Shown here piece after piece: positions 42,749 through 51,362 of a DNA stretch of 64,000 nt (positions are counted from its first letter, which is position 1; every line of letters starts with the position of its first letter). The position numbers and the translations under genes were made by a program. The stretch lies in NCBI GenBank assembly GCA_025359105.1, contig JANYHK010000026.1, forward strand, positions 62,001 to 126,000. The letters run 5' to 3'. Below the pieces are notes generated by a model. That model had not been told where the DNA came from, did no database searches, and saw only the letters and a list, made by a program, of their open reading frames with translations. Source of the DNA: Myxococcales bacterium (GTDB lineage Bacteria; Myxococcota_A; Polyangia; Polyangiales; Polyangiaceae).

Positions 42749-43834
42749 ATGACCACCGACTCCAAGACACCCCCGCTCTCCCCTTTGCGCGAGCGCATCG
42801 ACGACGTCGACGATCGCATCCTCGCGCTCCTCGCCGAGCGGGCAGACCTCGCCCGCACCGTGGCCGAGGCGAAGCGCGCCGCGAACGCACCGCACTTCCA
42901 CGATCCGGAGCGCGAGCGGCGGGTGCTCGAGCGCGTCGCCGAGAAGGGCGCGGGCGGCTTCCCGCGCGACGCCATCCGCGTGGTCTTCCGCGAGGTGATG
43001 AGCGCGTGCCTCTCGCTCGAGGAGCCGATGCGCGTCGCCTTCCTCGGCCCCGAGGGGACGTTCACGCAGATGGCGGCGCATCGCCTCTTCGGCCTCGCCG
43101 CGCGCTACCAGGAGTCGGCGACGATCGACGGCGTCTTCGACGCGGTGCGGGCAGGCGCGTGCGCGGCCGGCGTCGTGCCGATCGAGAACTCCACCGAGGG
43201 CTCGGTCACCTTCACCGTCGACGCGCTCTTGGACGGGGACCTGGTCATCCGCCAGGAGATGGTCCTCGACGTGGCGCATTGCCTGCTGTCGCGGGCGGCG
43301 TCGCTCCCGTCGATCGAGCGCGTGTACTCGCACCCACAGGCGCTCGCGCAGTGCCGGACGTGGCTCGCAAAGAACCTGCCCGCCGCGCAGCTCGTGCAAA
43401 CCGCGTCGACCGCCGCCGCGGCGCGCGAGGCCCACGGCGACGACCGAGCCGCAGCGATCGGTAGCGCGCTGGCCGGCGAGATCCACGGTCTCGTCACGCT
43501 CCGCGAGCGCGTCCAGGATCGCCCCGAGAACGCGACGCGCTTCGTCGTCCTCGGGAGCGAGGACGCGCCGCGCACGGGGCGCGACAAGACGACGATCGCG
43601 TTCAGCGTGAAGGACGGCCGCGGCGCGCTCCGGCAGGTGCTCTCGATCCTCGAGGACTCGGGCGTCAACCTCACGCGCATCGAGTCGCGCCCGACGCGCC
43701 AGCGCGCCTGGGACTACGTATTCCTCGCAGATCTCGAGGGCCACCGCGAGGACCCGCACGTCGCCGCCGCGCTGGCAGGCGTGCGCGCGCGGTGCCCGAT
43801 GGTCAAGGTCCTCGGCAGCTACGCCCGGGCGTGA
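42749..43834 (+). CDS. pheA: Bifunctional chorismate mutase / prephenate dehydratase
   Basis: 361 residues. N-terminal chorismate mutase domain of AroQ type (LRERIDDVDDRILALLAERA, VAEAKRAANAPHFHDPERER, EVMSACLSLEEP). Central prephenate dehydratase domain (RVAFLGPEGTFTQMAAHR, VPIENSTEGSVTFTVDAL and the TRFVVLG strand that contains the family's conserved Thr). C-terminal ACT domain (TTIAFSVKDGRGALRQVLSI, INLTRIESRPTR-type) for phenylalanine feedback. Converts chorismate to phenylpyruvate in phenylalanine biosynthesis. Standing alone on the plus strand between two esterase genes; the upstream region (42579-42748) holds its promoter. Confidence 0.95.
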   Translation: MTTDSKTPPLSPLRERIDDVDDRILALLAERADLARTVAEAKRAANAPHFHDPERERRVLERVAEKGAGGFPRDAIRVVFREVMSACLSLEEPMRVAFLGPEGTFTQMAAHRLFGLAARYQESATIDGVFDAVRAGACAAGVVPIENSTEGSVTFTVDALLDGDLVIRQEMVLDVAHCLLSRAASLPSIERVYSHPQALAQCRTWLAKNLPAAQLVQTASTAAAAREAHGDDRAAAIGSALAGEIHGLVTLRERVQDRPENATRFVVLGSEDAPRTGRDKTTIAFSVKDGRGALRQVLSILEDSGVNLTRIESRPTRQRAWDYVFLADLEGHREDPHVAAALAGVRARCPMVKVLGSYARA

Positions 43835-43896
43835 ACGGTCGCGCTGACGTACGGGAGCGCATGACAATGCGCAAATCGCGGGTAGAGTTCGCCGAC

Positions 43897-44886
43897 ATGC
43901 GCGCCTCCACCCTCGCCGCCCTCGCTCTCCTCCTTTTCGCCTGCGGGAGCTCGAGCAGCTCGAGTGCCCCTACGGGTGACGCCGGAGGCGGCACCGACGC
44001 GACGGCGACGGGCCCCGACGCGGGCGGCGGAGGGGACGGCGCGGCGACCGGCGACGGCGCGGCGGCCGGCGATGGCGCGGCGACCGACGACGGGGGCATC
44101 GGCGGCAGCCGGCCTGTCGCCGTTCACGTCCCGCCCAGCTACGTGCAGGGCACCCCGATGCCGCTCGTCATCATGCTCCACGGCTACAGCGTCACGTCGA
44201 AGATCGAGGAGACTTACCTGAAGCTCACGCCGCTCGCCGACGCGCGCGGCTTCCTTTACGCCACGCCCGATGGCCTCATCGACTCGCAGGGAAACCAGTA
44301 CTGGAACGCCACCGACGCGTGCTGCGCCTTCGGCAAGACGGTCGACGACTCGACGTACCTGAGCACGGTCATCAAGCAGATCCAGGCGCGCTACACCGTC
44401 GACCCCAAGCGCGTCTTCTTCGTCGGACACTCGAACGGCGGGTTCATGTCGCACCGTATGGCATGCGATCACGCCGACCAGGTCGCGGCGATCGCGAGCC
44501 TCGCCGGGGCGATGAACCTCGACGTCAGCAAGTGCGCGCCCAAGCAGCCCGTGAGCATCCTCGAGATCCACGGAACCGCCGACACCACCATCGACTACAA
44601 CGGCGGGGCGAACGCCGGCTTCTCCTACCCGGGTGCGATCACGACCGTGAACGACTGGGTGACGCTCGACGGGTGCTCGGCCACCGCCGATACGTCGTCG
44701 CCGCCCGTCGACTTCGAGGTGACGCTCGCCGGCGCCGAGACGACCGTGACGAAATACGCGGCCGGCTGCAAGCCGGGAGGCCACGCCGAGCTCTGGACGA
44801 TTACCGGCGGCGGGCACATCCCGAGCTTCTCGCCGACGTTCGCGCCGGCGGTGATCGACTTCCTCTTCGCCCACCCCAAGCCGTAG
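43897..44886 (+). CDS. PHB-depolymerase/feruloyl-esterase-type lipoprotein
   Basis: About 329 residues from the ATG before RASTLAALALLL; in-frame ATGs at 43861 and 43867 exist but extend the n-region. Signal peptide with lipobox LLFACGSS, Gly/Asp/Ala linker, then an LpqC/CE1 esterase: PLVIMLHGYSVTSKI, nucleophile elbow FVGHSNGGFMS near residue 180, EIHGTADTTIDY for the Asp, and TGGGHIPSF for the His. WNATDACCAFGK adds the conserved Cys-pair loop. Shares fold and order of motifs with the esterase at 41139-42578 but has no MYXO-CTERM. A secreted polyester or cell-wall-acetyl/feruloyl esterase. Confidence 0.86.
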   Translation: MRASTLAALALLLFACGSSSSSSAPTGDAGGGTDATATGPDAGGGGDGAATGDGAAAGDGAATDDGGIGGSRPVAVHVPPSYVQGTPMPLVIMLHGYSVTSKIEETYLKLTPLADARGFLYATPDGLIDSQGNQYWNATDACCAFGKTVDDSTYLSTVIKQIQARYTVDPKRVFFVGHSNGGFMSHRMACDHADQVAAIASLAGAMNLDVSKCAPKQPVSILEIHGTADTTIDYNGGANAGFSYPGAITTVNDWVTLDGCSATADTSSPPVDFEVTLAGAETTVTKYAAGCKPGGHAELWTITGGGHIPSFSPTFAPAVIDFLFAHPKP

Positions 44887-44903
44887 CTCGGCACTCGCGC
44901 GTC

Positions 44904-45809
44904 TCAGAGGCAGGGACCGGAGCCCATCGACGAGCCCGCATCGACGGCTGCGGCGGCGTCGACCGCGCCGACGGCCGCGTCGTACACGACGACGGGGCTC
45001 CCCGAATCCTGGATGCCCGCGTCCTGGGCGACCGGCCCCGCGTCCCCGGCGAAGTTGAGCAGATCGCCGAGCGTGCCGTTGAACTCGTCGAGGTCCCCTT
45101 TGCCGGTGATGCCCTTGGTCGTGCCGGTGTCGGTCGACTGCCAGAAGAGCCACTTGGACCATCCGGTCGGCATCGCCGGGCAGGTGACGCCGTAGTTGGC
45201 GACCCAGAGCGGGTAGCCGGCGAACGCCGGCGACGTGACGGGCCACGTCCCCAGGCTCGTGTAGACGATCGGCTTTCGGCCGGTCGCCTTCTCGACGACG
45301 GCGAGCCAGGTCTTCAGCTTGGTCTCGACGACGGCGGCCGTTTGCCCGTCCGCCGTCTCGACGTCGGCGACGACCGGTAAGTCTCCGTCGACGAGGCCGC
45401 CCGCGGCAGTGAGCGCGGAGAGGACGAGGTTGGCCTGCGCCGTGGGATCCTCGCCAGCCCGGAAGTACTGGTACGCGCCGCGCACGATGCCGGCGGCCTT
45501 GATGGCGGGCCAGTTCGCGGCGAAGCGACCGTCGGGGTGGGTCGTGCCATCGCTGATGCGCGCGAACGCGAACGCGATGCCGGCACCTTTGACCGTAGGC
45601 CAGTCGACGACGCCGTCGTAGGTCGAGACGTCGACCCCCTTCACCACCGCCGGCCCCGGGCACACCGGGGCTGTGACCTCCAGCGCGGATCCGCTCTGTC
45701 CGCACGCGTTCGTCGGCTTCGAGCCGCACGCGGACGACACCGCAACCGCCGCCGCCAGCGCTGCGAGGCCGGCGGCGCAAAGCAGCGGCGGCGTGTGGCG
45801 AAGGACCAT
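44904..45809 (-). CDS. GH25-family lysozyme lipoprotein
   Basis: 301 residues from the ATG before VLRHTPPLLCAAG. Signal peptide with lipobox AVSSACGS. Glycoside hydrolase family 25 core: GVDVSTYDGVVDWPTVKGAG (first catalytic Asp in the D-x-S-x-Y motif), FAFARISDGTTHPDGRFAAN, then VVADVETADG supplying the D-x-E catalytic pair, and PLWVANYG and WLFWQSTDTG, all in family order. Cleaves the glycan of peptidoglycan (muramidase). The C-terminus is an Asp/Ala-rich extension. Could serve in prey lysis or envelope remodelling. Single gene, divergent from the radical SAM fusion. Confidence 0.9.
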   Translation of the reverse strand: MVLRHTPPLLCAAGLAALAAAVAVSSACGSKPTNACGQSGSALEVTAPVCPGPAVVKGVDVSTYDGVVDWPTVKGAGIAFAFARISDGTTHPDGRFAANWPAIKAAGIVRGAYQYFRAGEDPTAQANLVLSALTAAGGLVDGDLPVVADVETADGQTAAVVETKLKTWLAVVEKATGRKPIVYTSLGTWPVTSPAFAGYPLWVANYGVTCPAMPTGWSKWLFWQSTDTGTTKGITGKGDLDEFNGTLGDLLNFAGDAGPVAQDAGIQDSGSPVVVYDAAVGAVDAAAAVDAGSSMGSGPCL

Positions 45810-45902
45810 CCCTGATGGTTGCACGAATTTCACTCGGACGGAGCTCGAGCGCAAACGCTTGAGGGCTTGGGCGCCGAGTCCACATGCCGCATACTGGAAG
45901 CG

Positions 45903-46943
45903 ATGCACGTTCGCGCGGAGGTTGGCCCCACCGACAAGACATTCGGGTCGGGGTTGCTGCTGGAGATCCTCGTGGGCCTTCGCGCCGTCCCTCCCGGACA
46001 GCTCGTCGGGCTCACGTGCACCGCGCCGGTCGCCGACGAGCTCGAGAAGTGGTCGCGCCTCACGGGCAACGCGATCGTGCATGTCGAGGCTGTTCCGACG
46101 GGCGCGAACGGCGGCGCGACCCGCTTCGTGCTCCGAAACGGCGCGGCGCCCTCCATGGGTGACGACGAGCGCCCGGTCGGCTCGCGCCTGTGGCTCTACA
46201 CGAACTTCGACTGCAACCTCTCCTGCGACTACTGCTGCGTGCGCTCGTCACCGGACGCGCCGCGACGCGCCCTGGGCCTCGAGGCCGTGCGCCGCATCGC
46301 GAACGAGGCCCCTGCCGCCGGCGTGCGCGAGATCTTCGTGACGGGCGGCGAGCCGATGCTCCTGCCGGACCTCGCGGACATCCTCTCCGCGTGCGCCGTG
46401 GCGGCCCCGACGACGCTCCTCACCAACGGCATGCTCCTCAAGGGGACAGCGCTCGATGCCATGCGCGCGCTCCCCCGCGATCGCGTCGTCTTGCAGATCA
46501 GCCTCGACAGCGCGACGCCGCCGCTCCACGAGCTGCACCGCGGCGCCGGCACGTGGCAGCGCGCGTGGCGCGGCGTCCAGACCGCCAGGGAAGCCGGCTT
46601 CCGCGTGCGCCTCGCTGCCACGGTGGCGACGGACGAGGATGAAGCCACGTTCCACGAGTTCCTCGAGCGCGAGCACGTCGCGCCGGCGGATCGCGTCGTC
46701 CGCCGCGTGGCGCTCCGCGGCGTGGCCGACGACGGCGTGGCCCTCGCTCGCGCGGATCTCGTCCCCGAGGTCACGATCACCGCGCGCGGCGTATACTGGC
46801 ATCCCGTCGGCGCCGACGACGACGACTTCCTCGTGACGCGTGACGTCTTCCCGCTGGACAAGGCGGTCGAGGCGGTTCGCGACGCGCTCCGCCACGAGCG
46901 TGCGGACCAGGACACGATGGCGAGCATCTTCCACTGCGCGTGA
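45903..46943 (+). CDS. TusA-like domain fused to a radical SAM enzyme
   Basis: 346 residues from the ATG at 45903 (MHVRAEVGPTD). N-terminal about 70 residues are TusA-like (SGLLLEILVGLRAVPPGQLV, DELEKWSRLTGNAIVHVE) but lack the Cys-Pro persulfide motif, having GSGLL in that place. Residues about 105 onward form a radical SAM domain: cluster motif CNLSCDYCC (C-x3-C-x2-C), then IFVTGGEPMLLP (GGEP, SAM binding), LLTNGMLLKG and QISLDSATP. A final Cys (IFHCA) is at the C-terminus. MoaA/PQQ-E-like overall. Probable sulfur-handling or peptide-modifying radical enzyme; the substrate is unknown. Confidence 0.85.
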   Translation: MHVRAEVGPTDKTFGSGLLLEILVGLRAVPPGQLVGLTCTAPVADELEKWSRLTGNAIVHVEAVPTGANGGATRFVLRNGAAPSMGDDERPVGSRLWLYTNFDCNLSCDYCCVRSSPDAPRRALGLEAVRRIANEAPAAGVREIFVTGGEPMLLPDLADILSACAVAAPTTLLTNGMLLKGTALDAMRALPRDRVVLQISLDSATPPLHELHRGAGTWQRAWRGVQTAREAGFRVRLAATVATDEDEATFHEFLEREHVAPADRVVRRVALRGVADDGVALARADLVPEVTITARGVYWHPVGADDDDFLVTRDVFPLDKAVEAVRDALRHERADQDTMASIFHCA

Positions 46944-46983
46944 GGGAGCACGCTGCCCCCCTGGGCGCGACGGCGGGGCCCGC

Positions 46984-47631
46984 TCAGCGTACGATTTTCA
47001 CGTTGAAGTCCGGCGTGCCGAGCGCGCCCCACAAGCGCAGCCACAGCATCAGGTAAGACTCGGTGCCGCGCGACGTCGTGATGTCGCCGAGATCGATCAC
47101 GTTCTTCCACCCGAAGCCGCGGAGAATCTCCACCACCTTGCCCTTGGCGCCGGCGTCGTTGCCGCTGACGAAGGTGTCGTGATCGCCGCCGTTCACGCGC
47201 GCCGGGTCCACCATGACGTTGCAGTTGATGGTGTTCAGCGCCTTCACCACCTTCGTCTCCGGCAGCTCGCGCTGGAGCTGCTCCCCGAGCGAGTCACTGC
47301 TGCCGGTGAACAGCGTCGGCGGCATCCCTTTCGAAAAATCGAGCGGGTTCGAAACGTCGACGAGGACCTTGCCCTTCAGATTGGCGCTGCCCGCCCCGCG
47401 CACGACCTCGAGCGAGGCCGCCCCTTGCGTGCAGTTCCACGCGATCTCACCGAACGCCGCGGCGTCGGCGAACGTGCCGTGCGAGGCCTTGGGCCCCGCC
47501 GCCGTCGCCCACGCCGCCGCCTTTTCGTTGTCGGCCGTCCGCGAGCCCAGCCTGACCTCGTGGCCGAGGGCGATGAGCTTGCTGCCAATCGTGCTGCCGA
47601 CCATGCCCGTTCCGAGAATTCCGATCTTCAT
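46984..47631 (-). CDS. NADPH:F420-reductase-like oxidoreductase
   Basis: 215 residues. Rossmann start [19 protein letters not shown] with the G-x-G-x-x-G dinucleotide loop and the Arg after strand 2 ([12 protein letters not shown]) typical of NADP-specific F420-dependent oxidoreductases (Fno/NPD). [29 protein letters not shown] and [15 protein letters not shown] are family-like. Cytoplasmic. Could use F420 or another small-molecule substrate, e.g. coupling NADPH with F420; I see no F420 genes around. Divergent from the duplicated-domain lipoprotein. Confidence 0.82.
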   Translation of the reverse strand: MKIGILGTGMVGSTIGSKLIALGHEVRLGSRTADNEKAAAWATAAGPKASHGTFADAAAFGEIAWNCTQGAASLEVVRGAGSANLKGKVLVDVSNPLDFSKGMPPTLFTGSSDSLGEQLQRELPETKVVKALNTINCNVMVDPARVNGGDHDTFVSGNDAGAKGKVVEILRGFGWKNVIDLGDITTSRGTESYLMLWLRLWGALGTPDFNVKIVR

Positions 47632-47805
47632 GTGAGACCTCCGTATCTTGTGGGTCGTGGCCAACGATAGCGACGGCGTCCTGGGTTGACACGTCCCTGT
47701 AGACGAAGGGTCGTCGCGGATGACGACGGGGCGTCGTCGCGGGCACGCGTGGTCCGCGCGCCAGGCGGGGTTTTCTCGGGCGCTCGGAGTGGCGAGTCCC
47801 TTGCA

Positions 47806-48525
47806 ATGCGTTCCGGCATGATGAATGTGCGCACGCGTGCTGTCGGGGCGATCGTCGTGATGGTTCTGGAGGCTTGCTCGTCGGGCGGAGGCGGCGGCGG
47901 CGGCGGGAGCGGTTCCAGCTCTTCGGGCGCGACGACCCCCGGACCCAGCGGCAGCGACTGCAGCGCGGTGGGGACCTGGCACAGCCACTTTCAGTGGAAC
48001 GGGCGGACCCCGGGGGACCTGGCGCTGGTCGTGTCTGCCGGCAACAGCGTGCAGATCCCGAGCGCGCCCGGCGTCAGCGCCGCGACCGGGACCGCCTCGG
48101 TGAGCGGCAAGGAGATCTCGTGGAAGATGTCCGACGGCTCGACGATGACGGGGACCGCCGACGCGACGTGCTCCGTCATCACCGACGGCACCATGAAGAG
48201 CGCCTCAGGTACGGTCGGGCAGTTCACCGCGCGCAAGAACGCATGCGACTTCGACGGCACCTGGGACGTCGCCTTCCAGTGGAGCGGACGGACGCCCGGC
48301 GCGCTCTCGATCGTCGTCGCGCCCGATCAATCGGCCGAAATCCCTTCGGGACCCGGCGTATCGGCGGCCACCGGAACGACGGCGATCGACGGCTTCAACG
48401 TCACGTGGTCGATGTCCGACGGCGCAACGATGACCGGCGCCGCCGACGCGAACTGTCAGGTGATTTCGAGCGGTACGATGCGGAGCAAGGCGGGGACCAC
48501 CGGCGTCTTCAAGGCGCAGAAGTGA
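47806..48525 (+). CDS. Lipoprotein with an internally duplicated domain
   Basis: 239 residues from the ATG at 47806 (ATG at 47818 or 47821 also possible). Signal peptide with lipobox LEACSSGG followed by a Gly/Ser linker. The mature part is two tandem ~90-residue copies: [20 protein letters not shown] and [20 protein letters not shown] open them, and both contain GVSAATGT, W-x-MSDG-T-MTG and a T-K/R-S-A/K-G-T end. Pure sequence duplication of an unknown beta-sandwich-like module; no catalytic residues recognised. Convergent with the PhnD-like gene. Confidence 0.75.
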   Translation: MRSGMMNVRTRAVGAIVVMVLEACSSGGGGGGGGSGSSSSGATTPGPSGSDCSAVGTWHSHFQWNGRTPGDLALVVSAGNSVQIPSAPGVSAATGTASVSGKEISWKMSDGSTMTGTADATCSVITDGTMKSASGTVGQFTARKNACDFDGTWDVAFQWSGRTPGALSIVVAPDQSAEIPSGPGVSAATGTTAIDGFNVTWSMSDGATMTGAADANCQVISSGTMRSKAGTTGVFKAQK

Positions 48526-48558
48526 GCGACGCGCGGCGGCGGCCGACGTGACCGTTCC

Positions 48559-49395
48559 TCAGACGCGCTTGAAATGCCCCTGCGCTTCGCACGCCGCGTC
48601 GAGCGACGCGTAGCCGTCGAGCGCCGCGGGGAGCCACTCCTTCAGGCCCTCGGCCTCGAGGACCGGGCGGTGCGCGGCGTTTTCCCACTTCATGCCGTAC
48701 AGCGCCGCCGCGAAGCTTGCCTGCTTCGCCTTGTCGAAGCCCGGACGCGCCGTGAACATGCAGTGCGAGTAGCCCGGCGACGTCCACACCTCGGCGACCG
48801 CGCCCTCCGGCGCGAGCTTCTTGTCGCGCACGCCGGACCAGAACGGGCTGCCGACCGCGCCCGCGTCGGCGCGGCCGTCGAGGATGGCCTTGAGGACATC
48901 GACCTCGCTCGTGCCGGTGTCGCCGTGCTTGCCGACGTCGGTGTTGAAGCGGAGCGTCTTGTAGTCCTTGCCCTCGACGAGCCCCTCCTTGGCGAGGAAG
49001 TGCACCGGGAGGATCGCGGCGTGTCCGCTGTCCTTGCTGCCGATCGCCAGCGTCTTTCCGCGCAGATCGGCGAGGGTCTTCACCGCGCCGCCCGCGGGCG
49101 CGAGGATCTTCGTCTGCCATCCGAGATCGGTGTCGCGCATCGCGATGGGCGTGCAGCGCCCGCCGCTCCAGCGCATCGACTGGAGGTAGGCGAGGTTGGT
49201 GTTCCAGCCGATGTCGATGCGCGGCGCGGCCGCGCCGTCGGACAGGAGCGACTCGACCTGTGCCTCGTAGCTCAGGAAGAGGAGCACCTCAACCGGGAGC
49301 TTGGCCTCCTCCTGGAAATAGCGGCGCATGCCCTCCCAGATCGTGACGACCTTCGGATCGTACGCGACGGCTCCGAGCCAGATCGTGTCGCTCAT
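48559..49395 (-). CDS. PhnD/SsuA-type substrate-binding protein without a signal peptide
   Basis: 278 residues. Periplasmic-binding-protein fold of the phosphate/phosphonate class: IWLGAVAYDPKVVTIWEGMR, PVEVLLFLSYEAQVESLL, IDIGWNTNLAYLQSMRW, LADLRGKTLAIGSKDSGHAA, DVLKAILDGRADAGAVGSPF. No N-terminal signal, and no ABC permease or ATPase genes nearby, so a cytoplasmic sensor or carrier is more likely than a transporter component. Follows the ACAD-like gene by 38 bases on the same strand, suggesting one operon in which it may deliver a substrate or bind a product. Confidence 0.82.
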   Translation of the reverse strand: MSDTIWLGAVAYDPKVVTIWEGMRRYFQEEAKLPVEVLLFLSYEAQVESLLSDGAAAPRIDIGWNTNLAYLQSMRWSGGRCTPIAMRDTDLGWQTKILAPAGGAVKTLADLRGKTLAIGSKDSGHAAILPVHFLAKEGLVEGKDYKTLRFNTDVGKHGDTGTSEVDVLKAILDGRADAGAVGSPFWSGVRDKKLAPEGAVAEVWTSPGYSHCMFTARPGFDKAKQASFAAALYGMKWENAAHRPVLEAEGLKEWLPAALDGYASLDAACEAQGHFKRV

Positions 49396-49433
49396 GTTGG
49401 TGTGCCTTTCGCGAGCTCGAGGAGCTCGGACCT

Positions 49434-50576
49434 TCAGAAGAGGGGGATGCCGAGGAGCGCCTTGCCGATGAACTCGCGCAGCACGTCGCTGGTGGGCGCC
49501 ATGACCGCGCACGCGTGCGCGTCGCGGAAGAGGCGCTCGATGCCCACGTGCTTGGAGAACGCCGCGCCGCCGCACGCCTGCATGGCGTCGGAGGTGACCT
49601 TCATCGCCGTGTCGCCCGCGGCGCACTTCGACTCGAGGACGCGGAGCATCGTCAGGTCGCCGGGCTGCTCGAGGTGCCCGAGCACGTCGCCGAGGCGCGC
49701 GCCGAGGCCGTCGGTGTCGATCTGCATCTGCGCGAGTCGCGCGCGGAGCGTCGGGAGGGCCTCGCCCAGCGACACGCCGAGGTGCTCGAAGCGCGCGCTC
49801 TTGAGGTGCCCGACCGTCGCCGCGACGGCGCCGCGGCAGATCCCGAGCGAGATCGCCGTCTGCCCGGCGTTGAAGAGCGGGAGCACCACCTCGAGCATCA
49901 CCTTGAAGCCCGCGCCTTCGTCGCTGACGCGGTCGGCGTCCAGGACCTGGACTGCCTCGAGCGCCATCGGGCCCGAGTCGTTCGCGCGCATGCCGAGCGC
50001 GTTCCAGGCGCCGGCCTTCATGAGCCCGTTGGTGCCGCTGCGAACCATGTAGATGGTGGAGTCGGTGGGGCCTTTTCCGTCGGCCGAGAGCGTTGAGACC
50101 ATGAAGCTCTGGGCGTGGTTGGCGCTCGTGACCCACGATTTCTTCGCGTCGAGGCGCACGCCGCCCGGCGTCTTGGTCGCCTTGGAGACCGGCGCCCAGA
50201 AGTGGCTGCGCGAGCCCGCCTCGCTGAAGGCGAGCGTCGTGAGGTGCTTGCCCGCGGCGATCTCCTTGAGCGCCGCCGCCGCGCCCGTCGACTTCGACGC
50301 CGCGAGGACCGCCGTGCCGGCCGAGTGCATGAGGAAGACCATGGCCGCGGAGGGATCGACCTCGGCGAACGTCGCGATGGTGTCGCAGACCGCGCGCGGG
50401 CCGAGCCCGGCGCCGCCCTTGTCCTTGGGAACCAGGAGGCCGAGGAGGCCGGCCTCACCCCACGCCGTGACGGCCTCGGTCGAGAAGCGTGCTTCGACGT
50501 CGTTCTTCGACGCCGACGTGGCGAGCACCTTCGTGGCAATGTCCTTGGCGCGGGTGGCGACGGTCGAAAGATCCAT
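49434..50576 (-). CDS. Acyl-CoA-dehydrogenase-fold flavoprotein lacking the canonical catalytic Glu
   Basis: 380 residues. ACAD-family order: helical N-terminus (EARFSTEAVTAWGEAGLLGL), LAFSEAGSRSHFWAPVS (FAD/substrate strand), SWVTSANHAQSFMVSTL, WNALGMRANDSGPM, and C-terminal helices with QACGGAAFSKHVGIERLFRD. The usual YEGT stretch that carries the catalytic glutamate of short- and medium-chain enzymes reads AVMAPTSDVL here. It may therefore use another base or be an ACAD-like monooxygenase or a DszC-like flavoprotein. Cytoplasmic; upstream gene of the pair with the PhnD-like protein. Confidence 0.83.
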   Translation of the reverse strand: MDLSTVATRAKDIATKVLATSASKNDVEARFSTEAVTAWGEAGLLGLLVPKDKGGAGLGPRAVCDTIATFAEVDPSAAMVFLMHSAGTAVLAASKSTGAAAALKEIAAGKHLTTLAFSEAGSRSHFWAPVSKATKTPGGVRLDAKKSWVTSANHAQSFMVSTLSADGKGPTDSTIYMVRSGTNGLMKAGAWNALGMRANDSGPMALEAVQVLDADRVSDEGAGFKVMLEVVLPLFNAGQTAISLGICRGAVAATVGHLKSARFEHLGVSLGEALPTLRARLAQMQIDTDGLGARLGDVLGHLEQPGDLTMLRVLESKCAAGDTAMKVTSDAMQACGGAAFSKHVGIERLFRDAHACAVMAPTSDVLREFIGKALLGIPLF

Positions 50577-50654
50577 GGTGCAACCTCCGCACTTTGCATA
50601 CCCGGGGAGGCGCCGGAAGAAAAGCCACAGCTTCGTGACCTCCGCGGGGACGCC

Positions 50655-51362
50655 CTACGGTCCTGCTGGGCGCATCGAGCGATTGTTCTTCAGCGCCTCG
50701 CGCTTCGACAGCCCGCTGAGCTCCGGGTGCGTCTTCACGTACCGCGCGACCTCGCGGGGATCGGTCCACGCGTAGCTGCGCAGCGCCCAGCCGATCGCCT
50801 TACGCAGGAAGAACTCGTTGGAGTCGACCGACGGCGCGATGCAGGCGTAGAGGAGGTCCAGATCGGTCGTCGCCTTCTTCTTGACCTGACAGAGGATGGC
50901 GCTGCGACGCTTCCACATGTCGGGGGCTTTGCTCCACGCCAGCATCGCGCGCTTCATCGCGCGCGGCTCGCGCCCGAGGAGGTCGCCCAGGCGGTTCGTG
51001 GCCAGCGTGTCGACCACGTCCCACCAGCGCGCGGTCGTGATCATCTCCTCGTACATCGGGAGCGCGTCCATCGTCTGCCAGGGCCGGGCGCGGCGATCGG
51101 CGCAGATCTCGGCGGCCGCGTACCACTCTTCGCGAAAGCGCGCGCCGCGGAAGACGCCGAGCACGAGCGTGCGCCACGCGACCGCGTCCTCGAGCGGTAT
51201 CCGGTGGAGGATGTCCTTGCAGATCGCACGGAACGGCTTCGCCGGGACCCCGTGGAATGCCATCGTGGTCTTCATGTACGCCTGCGCGCCGGCGGCCCGT
51301 TCGGCGTCGCCCGCAGCAGCGAGCGCGCGACGAAGCTCCCGGAGCACCGCGTGCGGGGTCAC
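50655..51362 (-). CDS. AlkD-like DNA alkylation repair protein
   Basis: 235 residues from a GTG in a GTGA overlap with the kynureninase stop. HEAT-repeat-like architecture of the AlkD/AlkC group: KTTMAFHGVPAKPFRAICKD, EEWYAAAEICADRRARPWQT, MYEEMITTARWWDVVDTLAT, MLAWSKAPDMWKRRSAILCQ and FFLRKAIGWALRSYAWTDPR. Asp/Trp positions of the active site are visible in the WWDVVD and WKRRSA motifs. Such enzymes excise N3- or N7-alkylated bases. Third gene in a tight minus-strand run with kynureninase; the association with tryptophan catabolism is probably only transcriptional. Confidence 0.87.
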   Translation of the reverse strand: MTPHAVLRELRRALAAAGDAERAAGAQAYMKTTMAFHGVPAKPFRAICKDILHRIPLEDAVAWRTLVLGVFRGARFREEWYAAAEICADRRARPWQTMDALPMYEEMITTARWWDVVDTLATNRLGDLLGREPRAMKRAMLAWSKAPDMWKRRSAILCQVKKKATTDLDLLYACIAPSVDSNEFFLRKAIGWALRSYAWTDPREVARYVKTHPELSGLSKREALKNNRSMRPAGP

